Positions 42,984 to 50,520 of a stretch of DNA of 64,000 nt are shown here, piece by piece (within the stretch, counting starts at the first letter, position 1; every line of letters begins with the position of its first letter). Origin of the DNA: CAZRGV01 sp964599655 (GTDB lineage: Bacteria; Planctomycetota; Planctomycetia; Isosphaerales; Isosphaeraceae); NCBI GenBank assembly GCA_964599655.1, contig CAZRGV010000003.1, positions 1 through 64,000 on the forward strand, read 5' to 3'. The translations under genes were made by a program, and so were the position numbers. Under the pieces are notes generated by a model. The model made no database searches, was not told the origin of the DNA, and worked only from the letters and a program-made list of their open reading frames with translations.

Positions 42984-43289
42984 TCAGGACTTCTCCGCGG
43001 CTCGGCTTTCCTTGATGAACTGCTGCGTCGCCTGAATCGTCGGCCAGAGGTCGGACGCGACGAGCTTGAACGTTTCGCCCGCAGTCGGCCGACGCATCGA
43101 AAGATCCTCCGCGAAGATATTGACCTCGCCGCATTTGATGCAGATGCAGAAATTGCCGGGCCTGGGCCGGCGATGCCCGTCGAGCATGCTGGCCCGGTCG
43201 GGCCGATATCCGCAGTTCGGGCAAACAGCCACCGGCATCGTGTATCCAGGGCCGAGGTAGTGGCCCGTCGGTTCTCGCTTGCGTTTCAT
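42984..43289 (-). CDS. Zinc-ribbon prophage protein (101 aa)
   Basis: A basic start MKRKREPTGHYLGPGYTMP and two CxxC pairs (CPNCGYRPDR and CICIKCGEVN) form a zinc ribbon over about residues 23-54. A helical C-terminus follows. Last gene of the leftward early string before the hairpin at 42945. Confidence 0.65.
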   Translation of the reverse strand: MKRKREPTGHYLGPGYTMPVAVCPNCGYRPDRASMLDGHRRPRPGNFCICIKCGEVNIFAEDLSMRRPTAGETFKLVASDLWPTIQATQQFIKESRAAEKS

Positions 43290-43304
43290 GATCGAGGCCT
43301 CCGC

Positions 43305-43562
43305 CTAGAGCCGGGCGATGCTCTCGCCGTCGACATGCCCGGCCGCGTCACAAAGCAAGAGCGCCAGCTCCATCGCCTGATCGGCCGTCGCCTTCAGCCG
43401 GGTCACCGGCCGCGAAAGGCACATCACGATCTCGGTTCCCTCCAGCCGCATCGTCACGTCGAGCTCGTCGACCAGCTCGATCGACTCCGGCCGGAACTCG
43501 ACCCGATCCGGATCGTGAAGCCTCACCGCCTTTCGGTCCGCGCCGACCACGTTCATTCCCAT
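43305..43562 (-). CDS. Small prophage protein (85 aa)
   Basis: It starts MGMNVVGADRKAVRLHDPDR with a regular alternation of strands and a final helix (ATADQAMELALLLCDAAGHV). It overlaps the next upstream frame by about 215 bp, which is unusual; of the two overlapping frames this one has better composition here. No family recognised. Confidence 0.5.
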   Translation of the reverse strand: MGMNVVGADRKAVRLHDPDRVEFRPESIELVDELDVTMRLEGTEIVMCLSRPVTRLKATADQAMELALLLCDAAGHVDGESIARL

Positions 43563-43770
43563 CGCGTTCCTCGATTCGAAACAAGGTATAAAGCCGCTTC
43601 GGATCTCTCGGCAGCGAGCGGAGGAACCGCTTCGCCTCCGCCCGAGTGAACCGCCGCACCAGGTCCTCGCGCTCCGTCGCGCCGCCGTGAATTGACGCCG
43701 CCTTGATGATGCTCCCAATCCGGAGCCGGTCCGTGATCAGGATGCACCAGCTCCGCCTCGGCCGAGGCAT
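43348..43770 (-). CDS. Small prophage protein, 3' half overlapped by another frame
   Basis: The first 70 residues (MPRPRRSWCILITDRLRIGS, then RFTRAEAKRFLRSLPRDPKR) look like a real basic protein and the ATG is coupled to the upstream stop (TGATG). The remaining 70 residues overlap the 85-residue gene and are low-complexity, so the natural stop may have been lost by an indel near 43560. Confidence 0.4.
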   Translation of the reverse strand: MPRPRRSWCILITDRLRIGSIIKAASIHGGATEREDLVRRFTRAEAKRFLRSLPRDPKRLYTLFRIEERDGNERGRRGPKGGEASRSGSGRVPAGVDRAGRRARRDDAAGGNRDRDVPFAAGDPAEGDGRSGDGAGALAL

Positions 43771-43982
43771 CACCGGAACTCCGAGCAAACGCGCTTCGCC
43801 AGCCGATGAGCCATGAGGCATTCGATCGCGTGGATGTGGTTCCTCACCTGATCGACCTCCTCGAACTGGTGATCGTCAAGCTGGAACGACGCCCGCCACG
43901 CCTCGCGAAGATGGGTCATCACCTTGCGTTCGGTGGGTGTTAATTCGCAGGTCTTCTCGGTCGAAGGATTGGCGTGGTTCAT
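43770..43982 (-). CDS. Small helical prophage protein (70 aa)
   Basis: It starts MNHANPSTEKTCELTPTERK and is predicted entirely helical (MTHLREAWRASFQLDDHQFE). Coupled at both ends to its neighbours (ATGA upstream, TGATG downstream). No family recognised. Confidence 0.5.
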   Translation of the reverse strand: MNHANPSTEKTCELTPTERKVMTHLREAWRASFQLDDHQFEEVDQVRNHIHAIECLMAHRLAKRVCSEFR

Positions 43983-44257
43983 GAGTCGCTAGCTCCCAAG
44001 AGGCAAGAGTGGACCGGAAGCGACAGGCCTCCGTTTCGGGGGACGATTCGGCGTTCGACCAAATAGCTCGTCGAACCCAGCTTGATCAGGTAGACCGGCC
44101 GGCGACAGCCGAGGCACGTCGTCGGCGAGCCGACCTTGCCGAGGGCCAGCTTCAGCAACTCGGCGTCCATCGCCGCCGCCAGCACGTCCTCGCCGGCGAT
44201 CGCCGTCCGCGTCGCCGTCCGCACCGCCCGCCGCGGCTTCGAAGGTGTGGTTCTCAC
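43979..44257 (-). CDS. Small prophage protein with CxxC (92 aa)
   Basis: GTG start at 44257 (MRTTPSKPRRAVRTATRTAI), a middle helix, then TTCLGCRRPVYLIKLGSTSY and a late HSC that might complete a metal site. The stop overlaps the next ATG. No family recognised. Confidence 0.5.
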   Translation of the reverse strand: MRTTPSKPRRAVRTATRTAIAGEDVLAAAMDAELLKLALGKVGSPTTCLGCRRPVYLIKLGSTSYLVERRIVPRNGGLSLPVHSCLLGASDS

Positions 44258-44538
44258 GCGTGATGCTCCGTGAATGGAAGAGGTCCTCTTCCGTCAATTC
44301 GCCGCGAACCCAGTAGGCGTTGCCGATCCGACCCAGCACGGGCCAGATCACGATGCCGCTCGGCCCGACCAGCGCCTCGCCCGTCTCCGCCTCCTCGACG
44401 GCCAGGTCGAGCTCGACCACGGCCCAGCCCTTCCCCCAATCCGCCGCCGCGATCAACGGCATAGACCGTGCGAATGGTCGGCACCTCATCGGCCATGTCG
44501 TCGAACGAGGCCCCGGCCCAGAAGAGGCCGAACATCAT
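44254..44538 (-). pseudogene. Frame-disrupted small prophage gene
   Basis: The start MMFGLFWAGASFDDMADEVP is coupled to the upstream stop, but the sensible continuation (WGKGWAVVELDLAVEEAETG, VIWPVLGRIGNAYWVRGELT) is in another frame, and the stop that would overlap the next GTG (GTGA at 44257) is back in the first frame. Two compensating indels would explain this: a mutation or a sequencing problem in G-rich runs around 44440 and 44270. Confidence 0.4.
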
Positions 44539-44801
44539 GACTTCGCCCCTTCCCCGGCCAGGCCGCACATGTGCAACGACGCCGTCGGCCCGAAGCCTTG
44601 CCTCCCGACCTGGTCAACCCCGACGGCCTTCATCATCACGTGCCGCTGAAGCTCGTCCGGATTCCACCGCATCTCGTCATGCCGGCCCGAGACGGTCCGA
44701 AATCGATGGACCAGAATCAGCCGCCGGCAACACCGGCAGCTCGCAAGCTGCGAGAGGTCGAGTTGAAAGCACTTGAAGAATTCGAGCAGCATCTTCATCA
44801 C
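44535..44801 (-). CDS. Small prophage protein with Cys cluster (88 aa)
   Basis: A start GTG-ATG overlapping the ParB stop. Residues 15-30 hold LASCRCCRRLI, and further on come HDEMRWNPDELQRHVMMKAV. A small metal-binding protein is possible. It follows ParB in the same string. Confidence 0.45.
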   Translation of the reverse strand: MMKMLLEFFKCFQLDLSQLASCRCCRRLILVHRFRTVSGRHDEMRWNPDELQRHVMMKAVGVDQVGRQGFGPTASLHMCGLAGEGAKS

Positions 44802-46348
44802 GCCCTTTTCCTCCTCGTGCTCTTCGCCTTCGGCAGGCCCTTCTGAAACTCGCCTTGCGAGATGAGCTCGATCTCCGCCGGCGAGAACGGCAGGTTCAGC
44901 GGCGTCGCCGCTCCAATCTCGAGAGCCACCCAGACGAGGTTCGGGTTCGAGTTGCCGGGAAGCTTCCGCACCGTCCCGACCGCCCCCTGGTATCGATGCT
45001 TCACCTTGATCCGCACGCGGGCTCCGACCTCGAACGCCGAGGCTCCCGATTGCTTTCGCTTCGCCTCGTCGAGGGCTTTCTCTAGTGCCTCGACCAGGCC
45101 GACCTTGCAGCCCGGCTGATTGAGCACGGAGACGACGAAGCCTTCCCGCCGAAAGGCGACCGCCGTGTCAAAGCCTTTGCTCCCAAAGTCGGTCACGATC
45201 CACTCGACCGGCCGCTTCACGACGGCGTTCGGCTCCGGCTCGTCATCCGAAACCAGCGCCTTCAACTCCGGCTCCGGCGTCGCGTCCTCGCGACGAGGCG
45301 AAGGCGTTCGCTCCGGGCCCGCGAATTCGCCCTCGGTGATGTCCCGAACCCAGTGGCCTCCGCTGGGAATCACGCCGAAGTAAGGCCTCACTTCGAGCTT
45401 GGAATCGCCCGGATGCTGCGAGCGAACGTAGGCCTCGGCGTCGTCTTGATCCTCCGCGATCACGAAGTAGGTTGGCTCCTTGCCCTTCAGGCAGACCGCG
45501 AACGTCTCCTTCTTCCGCGGCTTCTCTGCGACTTCGCGGCTTTGCGAGAGGTCCTCTTTGACTTGCGAAACGCATTCGCCTTGCGTCATCTCTGATTCGC
45601 CGCGAATCACCGGCGCTGGCCGAAGCCCGGCCTTGATCGCGTCGCGGACCTGATCGCGCGTCAGGCCCTCGGCCACAGCCCGGCCGCCGATCTCGACCTG
45701 ATGAAACGTGTCGAGCCCGCGTAGCTCGTAGGCCGTCGCCGCCGCGAGCTTGCCATCGGCGACCAGCTCCCGCACCGGCTCCGCCAGCTCGAGCAGCTCC
45801 AGCGCCTTTGACACGCTCGACTGCGAGAGCCCCGTCTCATGACTGATCTGCCGCTGCGACCAGCTATGGGTCGACGCCAGCTCCGAGAGGGCCAGGGCCA
45901 GGTCGAGCGGCGCGAGGTCCTCTCTCGCGCAGTTCTCCGCGAGCTGGTCGGCCCGATGCTCGGCCTCCGTCGGCCGCTTGTCGACCACGACGCAGAGCAA
46001 CGTCTCGAGCCCGACCTTCGCCGCCCGCCATCGCCGCTCGCCGGCGACGATCGTGTACTTCGTCCCGCGCGTCGGCCGCAACACGCGGATCGGCTGAAGC
46101 TGGCCCCGCGTCTTCAGGGCAAGAGCCAGCCGTTCGAGGGCCTCCTCGTCGAACACCCGCCGCGGTTGCTTCGGGTCGCGCTGCAACTGCTCGAGCGGGA
46201 TCTCGACCACGCCCCGCGCCGGCCGAACCGTCGCCGGACTCTTCGCCTCCCTCGGCCGCGGTTGCTTCCTCACGCCGATCGATTCGTTGATGTTTCGTCC
46301 GGCCGTCCTCGCCAGCCGCGATGCCTTCGAGCTTGACACCGTCGCCAT
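44798..46348 (-). CDS. parB: ParB-like partition protein with C-terminal extension
   Basis: A 516-residue protein. The ParB/Spo0J N-domain (about 45-140) shows IPLEQLQRDPKQPRRVFDEE, the CTP-binding GERRWRAAKVG and ADQLAENCAREDL. The HTH domain follows (WSQRQISHETGLSQSSVSKA). After residue 260 comes a long extension ending in a KOW/SH3-like segment (VGARVRIKVKHRYQGAVGTV). ParB loads as a clamp at palindromic parS sites and is pulled by ParA. The extension and the location in a prophage argue against a chromosomal ParB. ATG 46348 lies four bases after the ParA stop. Confidence 0.88.
   Translation of the reverse strand: MATVSSSKASRLARTAGRNINESIGVRKQPRPREAKSPATVRPARGVVEIPLEQLQRDPKQPRRVFDEEALERLALALKTRGQLQPIRVLRPTRGTKYTIVAGERRWRAAKVGLETLLCVVVDKRPTEAEHRADQLAENCAREDLAPLDLALALSELASTHSWSQRQISHETGLSQSSVSKALELLELAEPVRELVADGKLAAATAYELRGLDTFHQVEIGGRAVAEGLTRDQVRDAIKAGLRPAPVIRGESEMTQGECVSQVKEDLSQSREVAEKPRKKETFAVCLKGKEPTYFVIAEDQDDAEAYVRSQHPGDSKLEVRPYFGVIPSGGHWVRDITEGEFAGPERTPSPRREDATPEPELKALVSDDEPEPNAVVKRPVEWIVTDFGSKGFDTAVAFRREGFVVSVLNQPGCKVGLVEALEKALDEAKRKQSGASAFEVGARVRIKVKHRYQGAVGTVRKLPGNSNPNLVWVALEIGAATPLNLPFSPAEIELISQGEFQKGLPKAKSTRRKRA
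45522..45551. repeat. Half copy of the palindromic element inside parB
   Basis: The stretch closely resembles the pyrimidine-rich half of the elements at 20203, 23409 and 26088 (TTGCGAGAGG end, TCTCTGCGAC core). It encodes part of the ParB linker (EDLSQSREVAEKPRKK), so an element fragment appears to have been incorporated into the coding sequence. Confidence 0.5.
45594..45608. repeat. Palindrome GATTCGCCGCGAATC, copy 5 of 7
   Basis: Exact copy with central C on this strand, inside parB, read there as IRGES. Confidence 0.85.
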
Positions 46349-46352
46349 GATC

Positions 46353-47168
46353 TCAGCCCTCCAGAAGCCGCGCGGGGATCGTGTTGATGCCCGCGACGCG
46401 ATGGGAAAGTTCCTCCGCCACCTCCGCCATCGCCGCCGTCGCCGGATGCTTGGGCGCGTAGTGCGAGAGCGGCCGGCGATGGGCGACCGCCTCGGGGAAC
46501 ACGATCGACTGAGGCACGACCTGGTCGAAGACCCGCGTGCCATAGTTCTCGCGAAGGCGGGTCTCATACAGCTTGTGCAGCGAGGCCCGTCGATTGACCC
46601 GCGTGGCCAGGATCCCCGCCTCGGCCAGGTGCGGATTGATCGCCTTCACCGCCGCGACGAACGTCAGTACCGGATCGAGGCCCTGCGACCCGTAATCCTC
46701 CAGCTGGGTCGGAATCACGAAGTGCGTCGATGCCGCCAGCGCCGCCCATGAGCAGAGATGCAGGTTCGGCGGGCAGTCGATCAGGATCCAGTCGAAGGCC
46801 ACGCTCGCGAGGTCCAGGGCCTCGGCCAGACACCGTTGTTGCGAGAGCGGCTCGTCGAACGGACGGGCCGCGTTCCACTCGCCAAGCGTGGGCGATCCAG
46901 GCAGGATTTCCACGCCGGCAACTAACGTCGGTTGACTAACGACGGTCAGGTCGGAAAGGGCGCCCGAAAACGCCGCCGCGACCGTCTCTCGCGGATCCAG
47001 TTTGAAGGTCGCTTCCGGACCGAGCAGCCCCTGCGTGAGCGAGGCCTGCGGGTCGGCATCGACGACGAGGACGTTCCCCCCTTCCCTGGCCAGGGCCCCG
47101 GCCAGGTGATGCACCGAGCTGGTTTTCCCCACGCCGCCCTTCTGATTCAGGAAGGTCACGACCGGCAT
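46353..47168 (-). CDS. parA: ParA-like partition ATPase
   Basis: A 271-residue Walker-type ATPase: deviant Walker A NQKGGVGKTSS (8-18), switch VVDADPQASLT, Walker B ILIDCPP, and the ParA-typical PTQLEDYGSQGLDPVL. No N-terminal HTH, so it is a short (type Ib/chromosomal-like) ParA. With ParB it should position and segregate a replicon; in an integrated phage this implies a low-copy plasmid state or a lysogeny role. Confidence 0.92.
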   Translation of the reverse strand: MPVVTFLNQKGGVGKTSSVHHLAGALAREGGNVLVVDADPQASLTQGLLGPEATFKLDPRETVAAAFSGALSDLTVVSQPTLVAGVEILPGSPTLGEWNAARPFDEPLSQQRCLAEALDLASVAFDWILIDCPPNLHLCSWAALAASTHFVIPTQLEDYGSQGLDPVLTFVAAVKAINPHLAEAGILATRVNRRASLHKLYETRLRENYGTRVFDQVVPQSIVFPEAVAHRRPLSHYAPKHPATAAMAEVAEELSHRVAGINTIPARLLEG

Positions 47169-47169
47169 T

Positions 47170-47433
47170 TCAATCGTCCTCCTCGACCTGGCCAGGCTCG
47201 CCCATTGCGATCAGCGGGTTCGGGCCGACGCCGGCCCTCCAGGCCCGCCACTCGGCGAGGTAGCGAGCCACCCGAGCGGCCAGGTCGACAGGCAGCTCCG
47301 GCTCGCGGTGAACGTATTGGCCACCGCGATCCCACTGAACGCGGTTGCGGCGGTCCAAGGCCTCGGCTCGAACGACCTCCTTCAGCTCGGCCTGCTCGGT
47401 CAGGGTCGGGGCCTCGGCTTCGGTCGCGATCAT
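47170..47433 (-). CDS. Small prophage protein upstream of ParA (87 aa)
   Basis: ATG 47433 overlaps the previous stop (ATGA). The protein MIATEAEAPTLTEQAELKEV is helical and acidic with a C-terminal WRAWRAGVGPNPLIAMGEPG. It ends one base before the ParA gene and is co-transcribed. No family recognised. Confidence 0.55.
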   Translation of the reverse strand: MIATEAEAPTLTEQAELKEVVRAEALDRRNRVQWDRGGQYVHREPELPVDLAARVARYLAEWRAWRAGVGPNPLIAMGEPGQVEEDD

Positions 47434-47705
47434 GAGCCACCCCCCTGCTCGAGGTCGAACATCGCGTGAATCACGTCCTCGATCTTGACCGCGAGGGCCG
47501 GCTTGCCCTCCCGCGTGAGCAGCAGGCAGCGCCGGAGATCGCCCCATCCGCAGCCGAACAGGAACGACGCGCCGCTCGGATCCTTGCCAATGGCCAGCAC
47601 CTGCAGCGCGGTGTAGGCTGGCATGGTCTCCGTCGAGATCGCCAGCGTGATCGTCGCCGCCGCCGCCGTTTCCGGGGGCGGAGAGGGAGCGCCTAGCCCG
47701 TCCAT
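47430..47705 (-). CDS. Prophage hypothetical protein (91 aa)
   Basis: A protein starting MDGLGAPSPPPETAAAATIT, with ASFLFGCGWGDLRRCLLLTR and KPALAVKIEDVIHAMFDL. No family recognised. First gene of the leftward string 47.7 to 43.0 kb after the integrase. Confidence 0.5.
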   Translation of the reverse strand: MDGLGAPSPPPETAAAATITLAISTETMPAYTALQVLAIGKDPSGASFLFGCGWGDLRRCLLLTREGKPALAVKIEDVIHAMFDLEQGGGS

Positions 47706-47754
47706 GGGTGCGCCTCCTCTCCGCCCAGCGCCCATCCCTGGGCGAGGTCTCGAA

Positions 47755-48846
47755 TCAGGCGATCCGTCGCCCGTCGACCGCCTCGATCTCGGGTGCCACG
47801 GGTGGCTTGCCCACCCGTGTCTTCCGCCGAAGTCTGCGCCTCGGCAGCACCCGGCGCGATTCGCGGCGAATCACTTCCGGAGGCGCACCCTCGAACCGGA
47901 ACGCCCGGAGAAGCCCGCGAAGGATTTGCAGGTCGGGGTGGATGTAGCGGGCCTGGGTCCGCGAGTTCGAGTGCCGGAGCAAGAGCTGGATCTGCCGCTC
48001 GCTCCGGCCATCCCGGGCCGCAAGGATCGTAGCCAGCGAGTGTCGAAGCGAGTGCGGCGTCATGCCGGTCACCCCCACCGCCTCGCCCGCCTGGCGGAGC
48101 CGGTCCCCCGCCCTCTTGCCCGTCCCTCCCCCGACCCACGGGCCGCGTTTCTTCTCGCCCGGAAACAGCCACTCCGACCCGCCCAGCCGCCCGATCCAAT
48201 CGCGGAGGATCCCCTCCAGCGCCGCCGGGATCGGCACCGGCGACGCCGACCGTAACGTCTTGAGGCTCCGTCCGTTCGGTCGCACGAACAGGAACCCCCG
48301 TTCCAGGTCCACATCCTCCACCCGGAGCCGAAGCGCCTCCATGCGCCTCAGCCCCGTGAACGCCCAGACCGCCGTCAGGGCGTAAAGTCTTTGACCGGTC
48401 CAACTTCTGGACCGCTCCTTCAGCCACGCCAGCACCCGGCCGATCTCCTCGGCCGAGTGATGCCTCCGCCTCGGCGGATCGGTCTCCGCCACCGACCAGC
48501 GGACCCCGGCCAGTTGCCCCGGCGCGATCCAGCCCCGCGCCTCCGCCAGGTTCGCCGCCGCCCGAACCGCCGCGAGCAGCCCGTTGGTCGTCGCCGCCTT
48601 GCGCTCCGGGTGATTCGCCGCGAATCGCGCGACCAGCCCCGCCGTGATCTCGCCCGTCGTCGCCCTCGGCCCCGCCAGTTCGACAAGCTCTCTCAGAGCC
48701 TGCCGCATCCGGCAACGGGTGGTCCGGGCCCGCGACCCGTAAATCGCCTCGATCTCCCCCGCGAAGCGATCGACCGGAATCCCTCCGAAGCGTTTCGGTT
48801 TTGCATGCGTTCGTTTGCTTACGGGCGCTTTCGGCCACTTGTGCAT
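47755..48846 (-). CDS. int: Phage integrase (tyrosine recombinase)
   Basis: A 363-residue tyrosine recombinase next to attR. A core-binding domain covers about 30-115. The catalytic signature is complete: FTGLRRMEALRL (Arg), KTLRSASPVPIP region (Lys), HSLRHS (His-x-x-Arg), LLLRHSNSRTQARYIHPD (His and nucleophile Tyr). Its closeness to the att repeat makes it the likely enzyme for integration into tRNA-Ile. A basic C-terminal tail of about 45 residues follows the Tyr. Confidence 0.93.
   Translation of the reverse strand: MHKWPKAPVSKRTHAKPKRFGGIPVDRFAGEIEAIYGSRARTTRCRMRQALRELVELAGPRATTGEITAGLVARFAANHPERKAATTNGLLAAVRAAANLAEARGWIAPGQLAGVRWSVAETDPPRRRHHSAEEIGRVLAWLKERSRSWTGQRLYALTAVWAFTGLRRMEALRLRVEDVDLERGFLFVRPNGRSLKTLRSASPVPIPAALEGILRDWIGRLGGSEWLFPGEKKRGPWVGGGTGKRAGDRLRQAGEAVGVTGMTPHSLRHSLATILAARDGRSERQIQLLLRHSNSRTQARYIHPDLQILRGLLRAFRFEGAPPEVIRRESRRVLPRRRLRRKTRVGKPPVAPEIEAVDGRRIA
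47858..47872. repeat. Palindrome GATTCGCGGCGAATC, copy 6 of 7
   Basis: Exact copy near the 3' end of the integrase gene, read there as VIRRES. Confidence 0.85.
48612..48626. repeat. Palindrome GATTCGCCGCGAATC, copy 7 of 7
   Basis: Exact copy in the 5' half of the integrase gene, read there as RFAANH. Confidence 0.85.
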
Positions 48847-48928
48847 CTGAGGAGACTCCCCGACCTGGATCGATCGTCCGGCCTAAGTCTACCTCATGCA
48901 ATCTTGCCTGGTTTGCCAGGCTTGCCGA

Positions 48929-48981
48929 AGCGCACCCCTGATAAGGGTGAGGTCCGAAGTTCGAATCTTCGTGCGCCCACT
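48929..48981 (+). repeat. attR: 53-bp copy of the tRNA-Ile 3' half
   Basis: Identical to 13882-13934. The 5' half of the tRNA is absent here, so this copy is not a functional tRNA gene. A short hairpin GCCTGG-TTTG-CCAGGC lies just inside the element at 48906-48921. Confidence 0.93.
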
Positions 48982-49191
48982 TGTATCGTTGAGACCTCCA
49001 AATCGGGATAGGTTGACGTCAATCCTGGCCCAATTCGTGATCGGTCTTTCCAACGAGCTGAGAGATCCGTCTCTCCGATCCGCTGGCGAATTCGCGGCCT
49101 CGGTTACTTCTGCGAAATCGAACGAGAGCGTGGCCGACGCAATGCGGCTCACGCTCTCGATTGACCCTAGCTTGAGACTGAGTGAGCCGAG

Positions 49192-49713
49192 TTATTCCTC
49201 GTCGTCGTCGCCAAGATCCTCCTCTTCCTCGTCCACTTCTTCGAAGTTCTCCTCTTCCTCGTTCTCTTCCAGTTCGGCTTGAGCCTCAGGCTCCGGAGCC
49301 CGGGGTGAGGGAGCCGGCGCGGTCCTCGGGATCGCGGCGCCAAGTCCTGGGGCGTCGTCGGGCATTGGCTCCTTCACCTTCTGGAGGAAGTGCGTTCCCT
49401 TGCCCTTGGCGGTGAGCTCGGCGGCCCGGGCCTCGGCGGCCTCCTTCTGGGCGTATTCGAACGTGGCGACGGGCTTGAACGCGTCGTTAACAACCTGCCA
49501 GACGATCCGCATGCGAGCGGCTGGTTTGGCGGGCTTGGTGGCTTTGGGTTTCTTCGCAGGGGCCTTGGCTTTCTTCTTCGGTCGGGCCTCAGTCTCCTCG
49601 GTTTCCTCGGCCATTTCCATGATGTCTTCGGCGTCGTCCTCCATCGGGTCGAGAGGTTCGGCGGCGTCGTACTGGCGTCGCAGTTCGAATCGGTTGCGAG
49701 GTTTCCCAGCCAT
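49192..49713 (-). CDS. Conserved protein with acidic C-terminal tail (173 aa)
   Basis: A host gene immediately right of attR. It has an acidic first third, a Lys/Ala/Pro-rich linker (KKAKAPAKKPKATKPAKPAA), a small alpha/beta core (RMRIVWQVVNDAFKPVATFE, YAQKEAAEARAAELTAKGKG), and an extremely acidic tail of Glu and Asp. AAGGA seven bases before the ATG at 49713 sets the start. The domain with F-x-Y...A-x-x-L-T looks like a small stress/nucleoid accessory fold, but function is unknown. Confidence 0.7.
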   Translation of the reverse strand: MAGKPRNRFELRRQYDAAEPLDPMEDDAEDIMEMAEETEETEARPKKKAKAPAKKPKATKPAKPAARMRIVWQVVNDAFKPVATFEYAQKEAAEARAAELTAKGKGTHFLQKVKEPMPDDAPGLGAAIPRTAPAPSPRAPEPEAQAELEENEEEENFEEVDEEEEDLGDDDEE

Positions 49714-49892
49714 CGAGACGTCCTTATCAGATTCGAGGTTGTTGAAGTGAGGTTCCTGGAAGCCGCGTCTAACCACCCGGCGATGGGGGCCTACCTTCGA
49801 CGAACTTATCCCGGTCGATCGTAATCAAATCTCAGGCGAGATTCTAGATTCACGACGGCGAGGCCGGGTCGCGACGAGTCAACATCCACGAC

Positions 49893-50294
49893 CTAACGGG
49901 CCATCGGGGAAGCGCCCACGGGAGCCGTCTGAAGCTCGCGACGAATGTGGCTCAACAGGGCTTCAGGATGATAAGGCTTCGTCAGGTAATGATCCACGCC
50001 CAGGGCGTGAAGGGACCGTTCGCTGTCGGCCGTCACGGCCGCGCTACAGATCAAGATCTTTTGTTCCGGATGATGATATCGCACTCTCCGGCAGACCTCG
50101 ACACCCGAAAAGCCGGGCAGATTCAGGTCGACCATCGCCAGGTCGAAGGGGCCGGAGTCGAGGAACCGCTCGACCCCTTCCGGGCCGTCCTGAGCCTCAA
50201 TGATCGCGTAGCCCGCGCTTCGAAGAAACTGAGCAACGAGCCCTCGGAGAACCGACTCGTCCTCGACGACTAGCAACCGTCCTTGGTGAGCCAT
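49893..50294 (-). CDS. Single-domain response regulator (CheY-like)
   Basis: A 133-residue receiver domain: the acidic pocket LVVEDE near residue 10, the phospho-acceptor Asp in MVDLNLPG (about 56), Ser/Thr in ICSAAV and Lys in LTKPYHP. No output domain, so it acts through partners in a phosphorelay. The ATG at 50294 begins MAHQGRLLVVEDES; upstream codons are not receiver-like. No kinase is adjacent. Confidence 0.9.
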   Translation of the reverse strand: MAHQGRLLVVEDESVLRGLVAQFLRSAGYAIIEAQDGPEGVERFLDSGPFDLAMVDLNLPGFSGVEVCRRVRYHHPEQKILICSAAVTADSERSLHALGVDHYLTKPYHPEALLSHIRRELQTAPVGASPMAR

Positions 50295-50520
50295 GGGCCG
50301 AGACTCCTCGAGTTCGGGGAGGTCCGGGATCGGTGTCGGGGTATCGTGCCCCTCACCCTGCCGTCCGTGGCCGGAGTATCCTATCGTTCTCGGCAAAATG
50401 CGCCCACACAAGAATCACACACGGGCCTGCGTTGACCGGCTCGGCGCGTAAACCATTCCTACGTCGAGGCCCTGCGCACGACACCCTCCACCCCAGGTTC
50501 GGAGGCTGAACGTTCCCGGT

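Larger units (their letters stand above)
13882..48981. mobile_element. Prophage (HK97-type siphovirus) with ParAB, integrated in tRNA-Ile
   Basis: The element is bounded by 53-bp direct repeats (13882-13934 and 48929-48981). It contains a full HK97-like head module (small and large terminase, portal, protease, capsid), connector genes, tail tube, tail chaperones, tape measure and spike, a tyrosine recombinase next to attR, a second recombinase, ParA and ParB, an XRE-type regulator and a replication-like HTH protein. No endolysin was recognised. Two N-runs interrupt tail genes and one tail gene is frame-disrupted, so viability cannot be judged. ParAB with a replication gene raises the possibility of a phage-plasmid. 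Confidence 0.93.

Noticed and set aside
48929..48979. Second tRNA-Ile gene at attR
   Set aside because: Only the 3' half is present; acceptor 5' strand and D arm are missing, so it is the att duplicate.
48889..49152. Minus-strand open frame across attR
   Set aside because: Half of it is the antisense of a tRNA fragment, and the rest shows no protein-like pattern or ribosome site.
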